Assembly: GCA_022796475.1 (NCBI GenBank)
Contig: JAAWIS010000022.1
Location: 1-47,782 of the forward strand
Length of the DNA: 47,782 bases
Reading direction: 5' to 3'
Origin: Lachnospiraceae bacterium
Lineage (GTDB): Bacteria > Bacillota > Clostridia > Lachnospirales > Lachnospiraceae
The notes under the pieces are model-generated. The model did not search any database. It was not told the DNA's origin and saw nothing but the letters and a program-made list of their open reading frames with translations. Position 1 is the stretch's first letter, and the number at the start of each line of letters is the position of its first letter. The position numbers were made by a program, and so were the translations under genes. Shown one piece after another: positions 11,001 through 18,507 of the stretch.

Positions 11001-11371
11001 CTTTTTGCCATAATCCAGCAGTGATACCCATCCTGATCATGGACATGAATCTCCCCTTCTGACAGCCCGCATTTCCATGGACCAGATGACTGAAAACAAT
11101 CCTTTGTATGTTCTCCGTCTTCATGCTCTTCCTGGCATATCAGTTCCCGGCAGGTAAAAGTATGCTTATGAGCTTCCCCTTCTTTCTTCTGCTGAGATGC
11201 CAAAGCAAAGGGACTGTTTGATAAGAGTGACAGAATCAAAGATACTGCCAGCAGCATAGAAACGCCTGATTTCCATTTGCTTTTTTTCCCGATAAGCGTC
11301 TGCAGCTTCCCTTCCTCCCAAAAAAGCGTTGATTTCACCTTCCGATTTCCAGATCCTTTTTTATGACTCAT
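5021..11371 (-). CDS. Giant LPxTG cell-wall-anchored adhesin with beta-helix and pilin-type domains
   Basis: Open from 11425 (2134 residues). Met19 at 11371 has the better ribosome site (GGAGG, 5 nt before ATG), so I start there. Residue numbers below count from 11425. A charged N-terminus and hydrophobic core at 53-77 ending in ALAS form a signal peptide. Residues 86-200 are rich in His and Cys (Cys 92, 97, 110, 119, 136, 145, 193, 200), suggesting a metal site or disulfides. About 219-1352 is a long series of repeats of the kind MSGGxIxxNxA…GGGI, typical of right-handed beta-helix surface proteins. About 1362-1789 contains several prealbumin-like (CnaB/SpaA) domains with VTE and EISGLP-like strands. 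About 1792-1910 resembles the FctA/Spy0128 isopeptide pilin domain. A DPKDPSDPDNP proline-rich spacer (1923-1980) spans the wall. LPRTG at 2093-2097, a hydrophobic stretch and an Arg-rich tail form the sortase signal. No sortase gene is present in the window. Confidence 0.9.
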   Translation of the reverse strand: MSHKKGSGNRKVKSTLFWEEGKLQTLIGKKSKWKSGVSMLLAVSLILSLLSNSPFALASQQKKEGEAHKHTFTCRELICQEEHEDGEHTKDCFQSSGPWKCGLSEGEIHVHDQDGYHCWIMAKSLTCSSTKSDADREEGMEEDENDILASGSDGTRSNAKTAKTRTGRHVHKSGCYTEVYECRPDNAAQMRLNPGETAEVSTWEELVEAFEAGCNVKLAGDIESSGTQLPLTVKSGMDITLDLNGSALTYSSGDSNLNFFKVEEEGTLTVDDTSSQLSDETLSYLDETDTEKEIYMCAGMIAGEGVDNVFSVEGTAAKKGVLNIRNGRITSTSSHRAVFSRGTVTMSGGYIIDNHNMASPALGGGVRLTGTGSFTMTGGFIANNSAEQGGGIYSIGAVSIGGDGVVCGNQADYGGAVCSPENSPVQIKGSACINGNTTNNSSKVIDGTNITITENGFVQGVVSDLEKLIANTASGQTLTLDKDYAVFSSIHIDKNITIELNGFTITYDGYNTDSQIFLVDGKNGSLTIQDAEGNGGIKSRINGLDRLIYVKSGGQFILKSGILENQNGLHGLLIEGSIMEMSGGTIENCGTVANGGGILMTSSSSLIMTGGTIIRNKGWNGGGIDMLNSTAEISGTAKIVKNEAVYAAGKVSGTGGGIRVRGSSKVTVLGNANISANLAGKKGGGIQAEGSSSAVASENAVISGNIAETGGAISGEGQGFDNGYIVEIKDNVKVIGNVSTGGGKVVVVNPETKLNSTVDLQEESQTNMLGQDIQAVFDQQGSILTLERSYIESSAITIDRELTIDLNGHIIIFDNSSQNGKLFDITETGKLVIQDQSGSSGTIISREGTPDSLIRVTGGQLELSGGTLKNINGSHGIWAEGGHITMTGGLIANCGTKSAEGGGLYLKGSIFHMSGGEITDNTGERGGGLYAADSKDIKITGGRISNNTAADSGGFYLWNSIAEVGGLAEISDNTADIGGGISIYEKSNLVVKEKGSISRNTANGSSRRNPADDQQYDKYYGGGGIYANEDTAITLQGECTIKDNISKATSKIGRGSGGNGGGGIFSRGNVMMEGGMVSGNYAEDAGGGIYTAGILSKFTMTGGIIDGNTAHKDEGGGLRIDWKGTITAGQIINNRTETEFDWGGGGLFINTGATVEIQNLLVTENTADGFGGGVGGCSTGDIQLFSLKGAGIYDNHAKGTGLTQRGDGAAKADDRTIAESPIFYPVFLEGGFQDFYSAGSSIVYSQMLGGGDANWTGTYADSLGKVDGNKQFDLNRWGLVHIFGNSSKLATGWLALTAAPQAEDKQKAEGMATVLFSGNTSTTHGGGIMSNGTLKLGEGSRAGLAISKKANGFPDEEGKEFDFDIKLSHTVSLSGSYSYRKTYDNEETESGTMLFQEGKASFTLRSKESIEIFDLPVGTQYTVTENGASDYSTHITEQYQNIEEITNGEFTVSSQEDASKTDYEISFFDQDKTLLEGPYSYSQGGDEKMAGAGQTIISFCLNAGESIRLTPPAGAAYYKLSGRKTIENPADKSFEGIIHNNGESGKTEVSFENCKSGLVLKKINNVYGEEDKPFHLVLQLSSSNALSPQYQCKGEHAKIIKVTAGSNGAGSTKELEIELADEDSIEISGLPKDTKYTVKETGADEYVTAVSVKHTRFHSFQKGIAGAGGSFVLDPVSDGTEAAVKSILMLFTNPDGTGLEGSFPFKTQRGTTGYLQSGSMVSVHENETIAVTGLPEGTRYDCSLVMASQEGKELSGMVYGDSIIEVDVKNSKPGQLSLHGKKELKNGKLTAGSFSFELKADLNTPMPEGSSEQKGVLVKTVRNYSDGTFSFGNIVYTKEGIYHYQIEEVNEGKAGITYDQASYHVTVTVTKGEEGLHTEVAVEKLQEGKQPDPKEEVVFVNVKQPENPTDPKDPSDPDNPKDPSDPDNPKDPSDPDNPKDPSGPKDPTDPKDPTKPTAPTNPDTPDRPYPDSPGGGGGRNEDPTQPTQPSVPPSEPAQPGESIPPEEPAPEPVPSEEMETPILPELPDPNDPDSPDRVIIMEDGVPRAYKKVWDPETEEFLYIPEDEIPLAGKSLPRTGDFSGRNIWLMIWLWSLIGAGISWEARRRKRNHKDSSL
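5500..5660 (-). repeat. Tandem repeat encoding the DPxDPK wall-spanning spacer
   Basis: Near-identical 30-bp units (TTTGGATTATCCGGATCACT on the plus strand) are arrayed in tandem. They encode repeats of DPSDPDNPK within the surface protein. Such arrays commonly vary in copy number between strains and are prone to assembly collapse. Confidence 0.8.
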
Positions 11372-11576
11372 CCTTACCTCCATTCCATGCAAACGCTGCT
11401 GCCAGCCTGTATCCTCACGTTTCATCTATATTTCCTCTCAAAATGGCCAAAACTTTTCTTTTATGTATTAGTATAACATAGAAAGCATTACTAAAATCAT
11501 TTCATGTTCTGAAAAATGGAAAAAGCTTTCTGTTTTTTATGCATCTGTCCTCAGCTCTGGACGATTTCGCTGCTGC

Positions 11577-11876
11577 TTATGACTGCTTTTCACAAGCTGC
11601 CGGATCCGCGGAAGAATCAAAAGGAATCATAACATTTATTTTCTCTGCCATATTGCAGCGAAGGTATTTCATAAGAAGCGGATAATTTTCGTCATCTGAG
11701 CGGCTGACTCCAACACAACGGCGGCCTGCATAGAATTTCACTAATGTATACCGGATTCCTGGAATGATCCTGATTTCAGTAAGTTCCTCATTCTTTATCT
11801 GTTCACAGTTCCCATTAGGATCGTAAAATTCCATTCCCCAGTCATAAACTGCCAGACTTTTCTTACTTTCTCCCAT
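11577..11876 (-). CDS. Hypothetical small protein
   Basis: About 99 residues from the ATG at 11876, which is preceded by GGGAG about 10 nt upstream. The longer frame to 11909 lacks a ribosome site and would run into the terminator hairpin. The protein is soluble with mixed alpha/beta composition (AVYDWGMEFYDPNGNCEQI, YTLVKFYAGRRCVGVSRSDDENY) and has no membrane segment. I do not recognise the family. It lies downstream of the GGDEF-EAL gene but is separated from it by a terminator. Confidence 0.55.
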   Translation of the reverse strand: MGESKKSLAVYDWGMEFYDPNGNCEQIKNEELTEIRIIPGIRYTLVKFYAGRRCVGVSRSDDENYPLLMKYLRCNMAEKINVMIPFDSSADPAACEKQS

Positions 11877-11902
11877 TATTTTCCATCTCCCTTTCTCCAG
11901 CA

Positions 11903-11932
11903 AAAGCAAAAACCGTCAGTATTCACTGACGG
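11903..11932 (-). terminator. Terminator of the GGDEF-EAL gene
   Basis: The perfect 8-bp inverted repeat CCGTCAGT/ACTGACGG at 11913-11920 and 11925-11932 has a 4-nt loop. On the minus strand it is followed by TTTTTGCTTTTG. It lies 40 bp beyond the stop at 11972. Confidence 0.8.
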
Positions 11933-11971
11933 CTCCAGCCTTTTTCTTAAAAATGAAAATACGAATATTGA

Positions 11972-13345
11972 CTATCGTTTATATGCCTTTCGTTCCTGCA
12001 TTTCTTTTCGCAGGGTTTCCCGTGACTTTGCCAAAAGGGTCACCACTTCTTCCTCTGTCATAACCGGAGTATAGTAAGGACCCTGCTGCAAGTGGCAGCC
12101 AAACCGATCCAGAAAATCTTTCTGGCGCTTCGTTTCCACGCCGTCTGCCAAAACATTCTTTTTCATCAGTTTTGCAATCTGCACCAGCCCAGCATTAACC
12201 GGAGCTGATTTCGGGTTATTTTCCAATTGCCAGATAAACATTCGGCCAAATTTCATCGTATCCATGGGCAGTTCAAAAACCTGCCCTAAGCCGGTGCTTC
12301 CAGAGCCAAAGTTATTTAAGATCAGTTCCACTCCCATCCAGGAAAGGTTCTGCAAAAGAACCATAACATTTGCTCTGGAGGTGTCTGCCACATACTCATC
12401 AATTTCAATGGCCAGCTTCTTAGGCGGAATCTGGTACTTTTCTATAATCCTTGACACTTCCTGAAGAAAATCCCCCTGAAGAAAAAGCACGGAAGATACC
12501 GGAATGGCAATGGACTCAAACTCCGCCTTATTCTTCAGCAGCCTGGAAATCAAAGCCCCTGCTTTGTCCAGTGCATAATATTCTACAAGGCGGACCTGTC
12601 CTGTATCCTCAGCAATGGGCAGAAATTCTGAATTGCTGACCATCCCCACATCTTTTATAAAAATCCGCATTAAAAATTCTGCCCGTGTAAACTTTTTCAG
12701 TTCCCGGTTGTAGGTTGGACGGTAGCAGATCTCCACCTCATTATTGGCGATTGCCGTGCTTAAATATTTGGCAATTGCCTGCTTGCGCAAGCGCTGTGCG
12801 TGCAGTGCTTTATCATAAACCGCATACTGGTTGCTTCCCATCTCTGCCGCCTGAGCGCCTGCCATATCCAGACATTTCAGCATCTCCGTTGTATCGGATG
12901 CGTAGCCTGGGTATGCACACAGGGCAATCTGTACAGAACAAAGGCAGTCTGTATTTCCAATCACCCAGTTCTCACCAAACCGTTCAATAATGTACTCTGC
13001 CATCTGGGATGCTTCCCGCACACTGCGGTTTTTCATAATAACGATAAATTCCACTCCTACGTATCGAAAAACTAAGCACCCAGTCCTCTGCTCCAAATAA
13101 TCTTTAATCATCTCCAGCAGCTCATCGCAATACTCAAAACCGAATAAATCATTCATCCGCTTAAAGTTTTCAATATAAAGCTTCAGCACAACACCATGAT
13201 TTTTCAGCAGCAATTGGGCATCCATCTGCCCATAGCAGGAATTATTGTCCGATCGTCCCGGATAATCCTGCTTTGCCCCGGCCTGGGGCAAACGTTTTGG
13301 TGCGGCTGTTGTTTGTGATTTTTCTTTCCGTCCAAACAGTCCCAT
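11972..13345 (-). CDS. Degenerate GGDEF-EAL domain protein
   Basis: About 457 residues from the ATG at 13345, which has AAGGAG 6-7 nt upstream; the frame extends to 13471 without a ribosome site. A diguanylate-cyclase-like domain (about 30-185) is followed by an EAL-like domain (about 195-440). The GGDEF signature is reduced to YVGVEF (95-100). The EAL signature reads EFL (223-225), the DDFGTG metal site reads NNFGSG (344-349), the conserved Asn strand reads IAIPVSS, KxD reads KFG, and AEGVE reads ADGVE. The missing acidic residues make both cyclase and phosphodiesterase activity unlikely. Families with such losses usually act as c-di-GMP receptors or protein-interaction modules. No membrane or sensor domain precedes it. 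Confidence 0.85.
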   Translation of the reverse strand: MGLFGRKEKSQTTAAPKRLPQAGAKQDYPGRSDNNSCYGQMDAQLLLKNHGVVLKLYIENFKRMNDLFGFEYCDELLEMIKDYLEQRTGCLVFRYVGVEFIVIMKNRSVREASQMAEYIIERFGENWVIGNTDCLCSVQIALCAYPGYASDTTEMLKCLDMAGAQAAEMGSNQYAVYDKALHAQRLRKQAIAKYLSTAIANNEVEICYRPTYNRELKKFTRAEFLMRIFIKDVGMVSNSEFLPIAEDTGQVRLVEYYALDKAGALISRLLKNKAEFESIAIPVSSVLFLQGDFLQEVSRIIEKYQIPPKKLAIEIDEYVADTSRANVMVLLQNLSWMGVELILNNFGSGSTGLGQVFELPMDTMKFGRMFIWQLENNPKSAPVNAGLVQIAKLMKKNVLADGVETKRQKDFLDRFGCHLQQGPYYTPVMTEEEVVTLLAKSRETLRKEMQERKAYKR

Positions 13346-13547
13346 ACATTTTCTCCTTCGCCTTACTTTTCCCGCTTTAAGTATACCTCCATTCCTGTAA
13401 AGACGCAAGAAAATTGAAGGATAAACTTCAAACTCATGGGAAGAGTCCCGGCGGGTTTTTATTTTAGGCAAATTTTGCAGGCATTGTGAACGGCCCTAAT
13501 GGTTCAGCAGCATTCGCTGAAACTTATCAATCTTACAGTTTTATATT

Positions 13548-14390
13548 TTATCCTTTAATGCCCGTGGATGCAATGCCTGCCACATAATACTTCTGCAGGA
13601 ATACAAACAGGATCAGCATGGGGATTGCCGATATGGTTAAGGATGCCATAATAGCGCCGTAGTGAATGGGCTTGGAACCGAAAAAGGTTTGGATTGCCAA
13701 TTGGATAGTTCTAAGCTCTTCTCCCGTTACTGCCAGCATTGGCCACATAAAGTCATTCCAGTGAGCCACAAAGTCCAGGATAAAGATTGTAGCATACACA
13801 GTGCCGGAAATCGGCACTACAATGCTAAAGAAGGTTTTAATCGGTCCGCACCCGTCAATTGCTGCTGCTTCCAGCAGGTCATTGGGCACATCCAGGAAAA
13901 ACTGCCGGAACATATAAATAGAAAAGCACTTTCCCACAAAAGGCACGATTAAGCCGGCCCAGGTATTCACCCACTTTAAGTTTGCCACTTCAATATACAA
14001 GGGCAGCATAATCGCTTCCATAGGAAGCACCATCAGGCTGATCACAACCGTCAGGAGGGCTTCCCGCCCCGGAAAATCAAACTTCGCCAGGGCATAACCG
14101 CACAGGGAATTGATTATCATATCAAACACCACGATTACAAATACGTAAAGCAGGCTGTTAACTATGTACTTAAACATATTAACCCTGGTAAACACTTCAA
14201 TATAATTGGCCAGGGATGCAGAGCTTGGCAGGAAGGTTTTGATCGAGCTCATATCTGAAAAAATCTGTGCTTCCGGCTTTAAAGAAGCTACAATCATCCA
14301 GATCAGCGGAGAAACGAAGATCAAGGCAATCAGCGCATTTCCGCCGTAAAACAGTACATTGCCTAAAACACTTTTATTCTTTTTTCCCAT
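13548..14390 (-). CDS. Sugar ABC transporter permease, MalG/CUT1 type
   Basis: 280 residues with six predicted membrane segments. The EAA loop (LLEAAAIDGCGPIKTFFSIVVP) contacts the ATPase. The C-terminus …GIASTGIKG is typical of this subunit. It is the last gene of the GH32 operon, 12 bp after the first permease, with GGAGG upstream. Together with the other permease and the lipoprotein it should form the membrane channel for the sugar that the GH32 enzyme processes. No ATPase gene is present, so a shared MsmX-type ATPase elsewhere is likely. Confidence 0.92.
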   Translation of the reverse strand: MGKKNKSVLGNVLFYGGNALIALIFVSPLIWMIVASLKPEAQIFSDMSSIKTFLPSSASLANYIEVFTRVNMFKYIVNSLLYVFVIVVFDMIINSLCGYALAKFDFPGREALLTVVISLMVLPMEAIMLPLYIEVANLKWVNTWAGLIVPFVGKCFSIYMFRQFFLDVPNDLLEAAAIDGCGPIKTFFSIVVPISGTVYATIFILDFVAHWNDFMWPMLAVTGEELRTIQLAIQTFFGSKPIHYGAIMASLTISAIPMLILFVFLQKYYVAGIASTGIKG

Positions 14391-14402
14391 TTTCCTTCCC
14401 TC

Positions 14403-15290
14403 CTAATCTGCTTTAATTACACGTTTCAGCATCAGCGACATTGTAATTACGATAACAAAGAATACAGCAGCCACACTGCAGGCATAGCCGAAATTGCGGC
14501 TCTGGAAGCCCTGTTCATAGATATAGTAAACCAGCGTTCTGGTGGAATTTTGCGGTCCTCCCTGAGTCATTACATACGGCTGTGTAAACAGCTTCATCGC
14601 CTGAATCATGGTGATCATAACCACATATTTAATTACATTTTTTAAACCAGGGATAGTGATATAACAGAACTGCTGGAACTTATTTGCCCCGTCAATGGAT
14701 GCAGCCTCATACTGATCCGCCGGGATCCCCTGAAGACCTGCTAAGAAAATCATCATCTGGTATCCGGCCGCCTGCCATGCAGACATAAAGATAATGGAAT
14801 TCATAGCTGTTTTCGGATCCGTTAAAAAACCGCAGGCAGGAAAGCCAAGTTTCGTTAAAAATGCATTTAAAAGACCGGTAGATGGATTGGGGTTATAGAG
14901 CACGCTCCAAAGGATTGCCACAACTACCATAGATGTAACATTGGGACTAAAGTATGCGGCACGGAAAATAGACACGCCCTTTTTCCGCGGCGAAATCAGC
15001 ATAGCCAGCAAAAGCGCCAGGGCACACTGGAACGGTACTACAATAATTGTAAAATAGATGGTATTCACCAGCGATTTCTTAAAATCCTTATCCTGAAACA
15101 GTTCGATGAAATTATCAATCCCGCAGAATGAAATTTCATCTGGACGAAGGATATTATAGTCGGTAAATGCATATCGGATGGTAGAAAATGCAGGCAAAAT
15201 CAAAAACGCAAACAACAGGATAACCGCAGGCAGGACAAACAGATAGGCTGCCCGCCTTTCATGATATTTTTTTACGGCTGCTTTTTTCAT
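14403..15290 (-). CDS. Sugar ABC transporter permease, MalF/CUT1 type
   Basis: 295 residues: a cytoplasmic basic start, then six membrane segments, with an EAA loop (YEAASIDGANKFQQFCYITIPG). It is the partner subunit of the downstream permease. A GGAGG lies before the ATG at 15290. It is separated from the upstream binding-protein gene by a 92-bp gap holding a 13-bp hairpin, which probably lowers permease expression relative to the binding protein. Confidence 0.92.
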   Translation of the reverse strand: MKKAAVKKYHERRAAYLFVLPAVILLFAFLILPAFSTIRYAFTDYNILRPDEISFCGIDNFIELFQDKDFKKSLVNTIYFTIIVVPFQCALALLLAMLISPRKKGVSIFRAAYFSPNVTSMVVVAILWSVLYNPNPSTGLLNAFLTKLGFPACGFLTDPKTAMNSIIFMSAWQAAGYQMMIFLAGLQGIPADQYEAASIDGANKFQQFCYITIPGLKNVIKYVVMITMIQAMKLFTQPYVMTQGGPQNSTRTLVYYIYEQGFQSRNFGYACSVAAVFFVIVITMSLMLKRVIKAD

Positions 15291-15319
15291 AGAGCCCCTC
15301 CTCTCAAATGAATCTGTCC

Positions 15320-15365
15320 AAAAGGTTCCGGCTTTTCCATTCCATTTTTAGGGCCGGAACCTTTT
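15320..15365 (-). terminator. Intercistronic hairpin between binding protein and permease genes
   Basis: The perfect 13-bp stem AAAAGGTTCCGGC/GCCGGAACCTTTT has a 20-nt loop. On the minus strand only four T follow directly, so partial read-through or mRNA protection is more likely than full termination. Confidence 0.7.
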
Positions 15366-15382
15366 TCCAGCGCTGCTTAATT

Positions 15383-16681
15383 TTACTTTGCATAGTTTTT
15401 CTGATAGTTGGCGTCTGTATCTTCCGCTAACTGATCGAGAGATTCCTTTATATCAGCTCCCGTAAAAATATTCATCATAGCTTCCGAAAAGCCTGGAGAT
15501 AATACCGTATAGCCAGGAGTTCTTGGTCTTGGATGTCCGGTATTTAAAGACTGCTCTTTAAATAAGGAACGTGGATACTCATTATACTCTGTTAATGTAT
15601 CATAGCTGGAAGCTCTGGTGGGAAGCTTTGCAATGGCCTGGGCATATGTGGTAACATTTTCCTGGTTCATTAAATAAGCAATCACTTCGCCTGCTGCTGC
15701 CTCATCTGCATTTTTCGTCATACATGCTGCCCAGTCGCCGGTAGGAGATGTTTTGATCCCGCCGTTATCCGCTACCGGGAAATAGGTTACACCCCAGTTT
15801 ACATCCGGGAACTGAGTTTCCAGCGTTGCAACCTCCCAGGAACCGCCTAACATGGTAGCACATTTTCCATTGTGGAATTCCTGCTGAATCGGCTCTACGT
15901 TGGCATATCCTTTTTGAATCAAGCCATTTAAGAATGTAGCAGCCTGGATTCCCTTTTCGCTATTCACATAACCTTCTGCCGTTGAGCCGTCTTCACTTAT
16001 AAAATCAGTGCCGTTGGAAATCCAGAACTGCTCCAAAACATAGGGAAGCCCCTCGCCTTTATCCATAATAATATTGGTTCCTACTACCTGATCTGTGGTC
16101 AGCTTTGCTGCAATTTCCTCAAATTCAGACCAAGTTAAGGCATCTTCCAGTTTATCTGGCATGGTAATTCCGGCAGCGTCTGTCATATCCTTATTATAAT
16201 ACAGTGCTACAGAAGACTCCGTGGCTCCCAGGGCAAACAGTTTTCCGTCATAAGTCCCCTGGACTTTAATGGAATCCACAAAATCATTTAAGTCATCCTC
16301 AGTAAAATAAGCATCAATCGGAACGATAAGTCCTGCTTCTGCGTAGTTGGAAATATTAGGGCCGTCAACGTAAAGAATGTCCGGAAGATCATTGGAGGTT
16401 ACGGCTGCATTAATCTTATCCTCGTAAGCGTAGGAATTTGCCCTTACCACAGCCTCTCTCTTTACTTCAATCTCCCCTTTATGAGCTTCATTAAATGCGT
16501 TGATCTTTTCCACCCACCACTCTTCGATAGCCGGTTCATCCGTAGGACTCCAAATGGTTACCACCTTTGCTCCGCCTGAGTCCTGGTTTCCTGAACTGCT
16601 GCTTCCTGTGCTGCAGCCTGCCAATGACACTGCTGCTGCTGATACTGCAAGTGCTGCACAAACTGTTCTTTTTTTCATCAT
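15383..16681 (-). CDS. Sugar-binding lipoprotein of an ABC transporter (family 1)
   Basis: 432 residues. The N-terminus has a short basic region, a hydrophobic core and the lipobox LAGC (Cys22), so the mature protein should be lipid-anchored outside the membrane. The body has the family 1 binding-protein pattern (VVTIWSPTDEPAIEEWW at the start of the fold, GKLFALGATESSVALYYNKD in the middle). It lies 42 bp downstream of the GH32 gene with GGAGGG before the ATG. Context points to sucrose, fructo-oligosaccharides or another fructose-containing sugar as ligand. Confidence 0.92.
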   Translation of the reverse strand: MMKKRTVCAALAVSAAAVSLAGCSTGSSSSGNQDSGGAKVVTIWSPTDEPAIEEWWVEKINAFNEAHKGEIEVKREAVVRANSYAYEDKINAAVTSNDLPDILYVDGPNISNYAEAGLIVPIDAYFTEDDLNDFVDSIKVQGTYDGKLFALGATESSVALYYNKDMTDAAGITMPDKLEDALTWSEFEEIAAKLTTDQVVGTNIIMDKGEGLPYVLEQFWISNGTDFISEDGSTAEGYVNSEKGIQAATFLNGLIQKGYANVEPIQQEFHNGKCATMLGGSWEVATLETQFPDVNWGVTYFPVADNGGIKTSPTGDWAACMTKNADEAAAGEVIAYLMNQENVTTYAQAIAKLPTRASSYDTLTEYNEYPRSLFKEQSLNTGHPRPRTPGYTVLSPGFSEAMMNIFTGADIKESLDQLAEDTDANYQKNYAK

Positions 16682-16723
16682 AATTCCCTCCGTTTATTAT
16701 TTAGAAATCCTTTATTTTTCCTA

Positions 16724-18379
16724 TTAATTCCATATAGAATTTACTTTGCGCACCTCTAATTCAATGAGATCCCCTTCTGTAAATTCCCCTTCCAGACAGC
16801 CGTTCCATCCATTTTGGTAAAACAGCTTTGTTCCGGCTCCTTCCCCTTCATTGAGGAATACCTCCACAAGTCTTCGGTCTACAAAAATCTCGATGTCCCG
16901 TACCTGCTTTACATCAGAAGGAAAATGGATCTGCCTTACTTCTGGTTTTGTTGAAACAATGCTGGTAACGCCATTTCCCCTGACCAGAAACAGGCCGTCT
17001 TTCCCCTCTTTTGCCAGCAAGAGCTTAAAATCACCATCTCCCCCCAGCCTGACTTTCACGTAAAAACAATTTCCCGGCAGCTTCGTATAAGGAATCTTCT
17101 TTTCACCACTGGTTTCAAAAATCACTTCACCTAAAAGCTGATAACATTCTGCTACCGGCTTCATATAAAGCCGGTTCTGCTTTATGGATAACTCCCTTGG
17201 AAGCGCGTAACTCCCGTAAGCCCCATTTTTCACATTCCGGTGCTCTTGATAAAAATCGGATACCCATCCAATGGCTACTCTTCTTCCCTGATGCTCAAAG
17301 GTTTGTACTGCATAAAAATTACTTCCAAAATCCAGCCACTGCTCAGATTCCACAGTTAAGGACTTTCCATCAAAATCACCGATATAGCACCGGGTCATCT
17401 GATACCGTCCCCCTTCATCCCGATGACACATCCAGGCGGCAATGGCTGCAAATTTTCCGTCTAAGGGAAAGAAATCGGGACATTCAAAGGTTCGGATTCC
17501 CGGACGCTTTTCTGTTAACAAGGTTCCTTTATACTGCCAGCTTTTATCTGCCATTTTCTGATAGAGAAGGAAGGCCGGTATCTGATCGATACAGGAGCCT
17601 AAAACCATGTACCAGGTTTCGCCAACCTTTACTACCTTTGGATCCCGAAAATCAAAAGATGCTCCCTGGGGTTTTTCTGTAATTAGATCCCGTTCCTCCG
17701 TAATATGGATCCCGTCCCGGCAGATAGCTTTCGTCTGCCACTCTAATGTATCAGCTCCGTCCGTCTGGGGACCGTCATGGCGGGTCAGGTAAAGATGGAT
17801 CCCATCCGCCTTCACAGCCGCACTTCCTGAAAAAGCGCCTCCTTTTCTGTCCGGATCCTTCCAGAGCATAGGCTGGGGCTCCAGGGCAAAAGGCATATGA
17901 GTCCAGTGAACCAGATCCCTGCTGACCGCATGGCCCCAATACATATCATTCCACATTTGTCCATAGGGATTTGCCTGAAAGAATAAATGATAATATCCTT
18001 CATACCAGCAAAGCCCGTTTGGATCATTCACCCAGTTTATAAACGGCCCAAAATGATACTGCTCTCTCCAGGGAGTGTTGTACCAGTCTTCCAGATTTAA
18101 CGGCTGCCCGGTTTCCGGATGAAGGAAACAGATTCCTTTTTCCAAAAGCCTTTCACATTCTGTCAGATACATTTGGGAAATCATCACGCCGCTGCTTTCC
18201 AGCCGGTAATCCTTATCCTCCTCCAGAGGAAAACGGATCATACGGTAATGATCCTCCCCCATATACAGTTCCTGCACCTGGTTATTGGGACCATAAAGGC
18301 GAATAAAGCCTCCCTTTCCCCCGCCTATCTGAGCAAATATGTGAATTTCATGATATTCTTTACTCCTGAACTCACACAT
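16724..18379 (-). CDS. Glycoside hydrolase family 32 (sucrose/fructan hydrolase)
   Basis: About 551 residues from the ATG at 18379, which has AGGAGG 9 nt upstream; the frame to 18436 begins inside the leader. GH32 hallmarks in order are NWVNDPNG with the nucleophile Asp, the WGHAVSRDLVHW segment, FRDPKV (the RDP motif, transition-state Asp) and ECPD carrying the general acid Glu. A C-terminal beta-sandwich follows (DIEIFVDRRLVEVFLNEGE). There is no signal peptide, so it acts on imported sugar. It hydrolyses beta-fructofuranosides such as sucrose, sucrose-6-phosphate or short fructans. Because the operon carries an ABC transporter and not a PTS, an unphosphorylated oligosaccharide is the more likely substrate. 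Confidence 0.92.
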   Translation of the reverse strand: MCEFRSKEYHEIHIFAQIGGGKGGFIRLYGPNNQVQELYMGEDHYRMIRFPLEEDKDYRLESSGVMISQMYLTECERLLEKGICFLHPETGQPLNLEDWYNTPWREQYHFGPFINWVNDPNGLCWYEGYYHLFFQANPYGQMWNDMYWGHAVSRDLVHWTHMPFALEPQPMLWKDPDRKGGAFSGSAAVKADGIHLYLTRHDGPQTDGADTLEWQTKAICRDGIHITEERDLITEKPQGASFDFRDPKVVKVGETWYMVLGSCIDQIPAFLLYQKMADKSWQYKGTLLTEKRPGIRTFECPDFFPLDGKFAAIAAWMCHRDEGGRYQMTRCYIGDFDGKSLTVESEQWLDFGSNFYAVQTFEHQGRRVAIGWVSDFYQEHRNVKNGAYGSYALPRELSIKQNRLYMKPVAECYQLLGEVIFETSGEKKIPYTKLPGNCFYVKVRLGGDGDFKLLLAKEGKDGLFLVRGNGVTSIVSTKPEVRQIHFPSDVKQVRDIEIFVDRRLVEVFLNEGEGAGTKLFYQNGWNGCLEGEFTEGDLIELEVRKVNSIWN

Positions 18380-18444
18380 TTCCCAAATCCTCCTTTCGCA
18401 CATATTATGTTTGTTCCACTTGTAATGTATTATCACTTTTACTT

Positions 18445-18462
18445 TATGGAACCCGTTCCATA
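18445..18462 (-). promoter_or_regulatory. LacI-family operator of the GH32 operon
   Basis: The perfect inverted repeat TATGGAAC-CC-GTTCCATA lies directly downstream of the -10 box and covers the expected start of transcription. It has the length and symmetry of LacI-family operators, and the LacI-type gene ends 187 bp upstream. Binding here would block initiation. Confidence 0.8.
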
Positions 18463-18467
18463 TTTAT

Positions 18468-18496
18468 AATATAGTACTTTTTGCACAACCTGTCAA
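18468..18496 (-). promoter_or_regulatory. Sigma-A promoter of the GH32 operon
   Basis: On the minus strand, TTGACA (18491-18496), a 17-bp spacer and TATATT (18468-18473). It lies between the lacI terminator and the operator. Confidence 0.85.
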
Positions 18497-18507
18497 CACT
18501 TCTTTAT

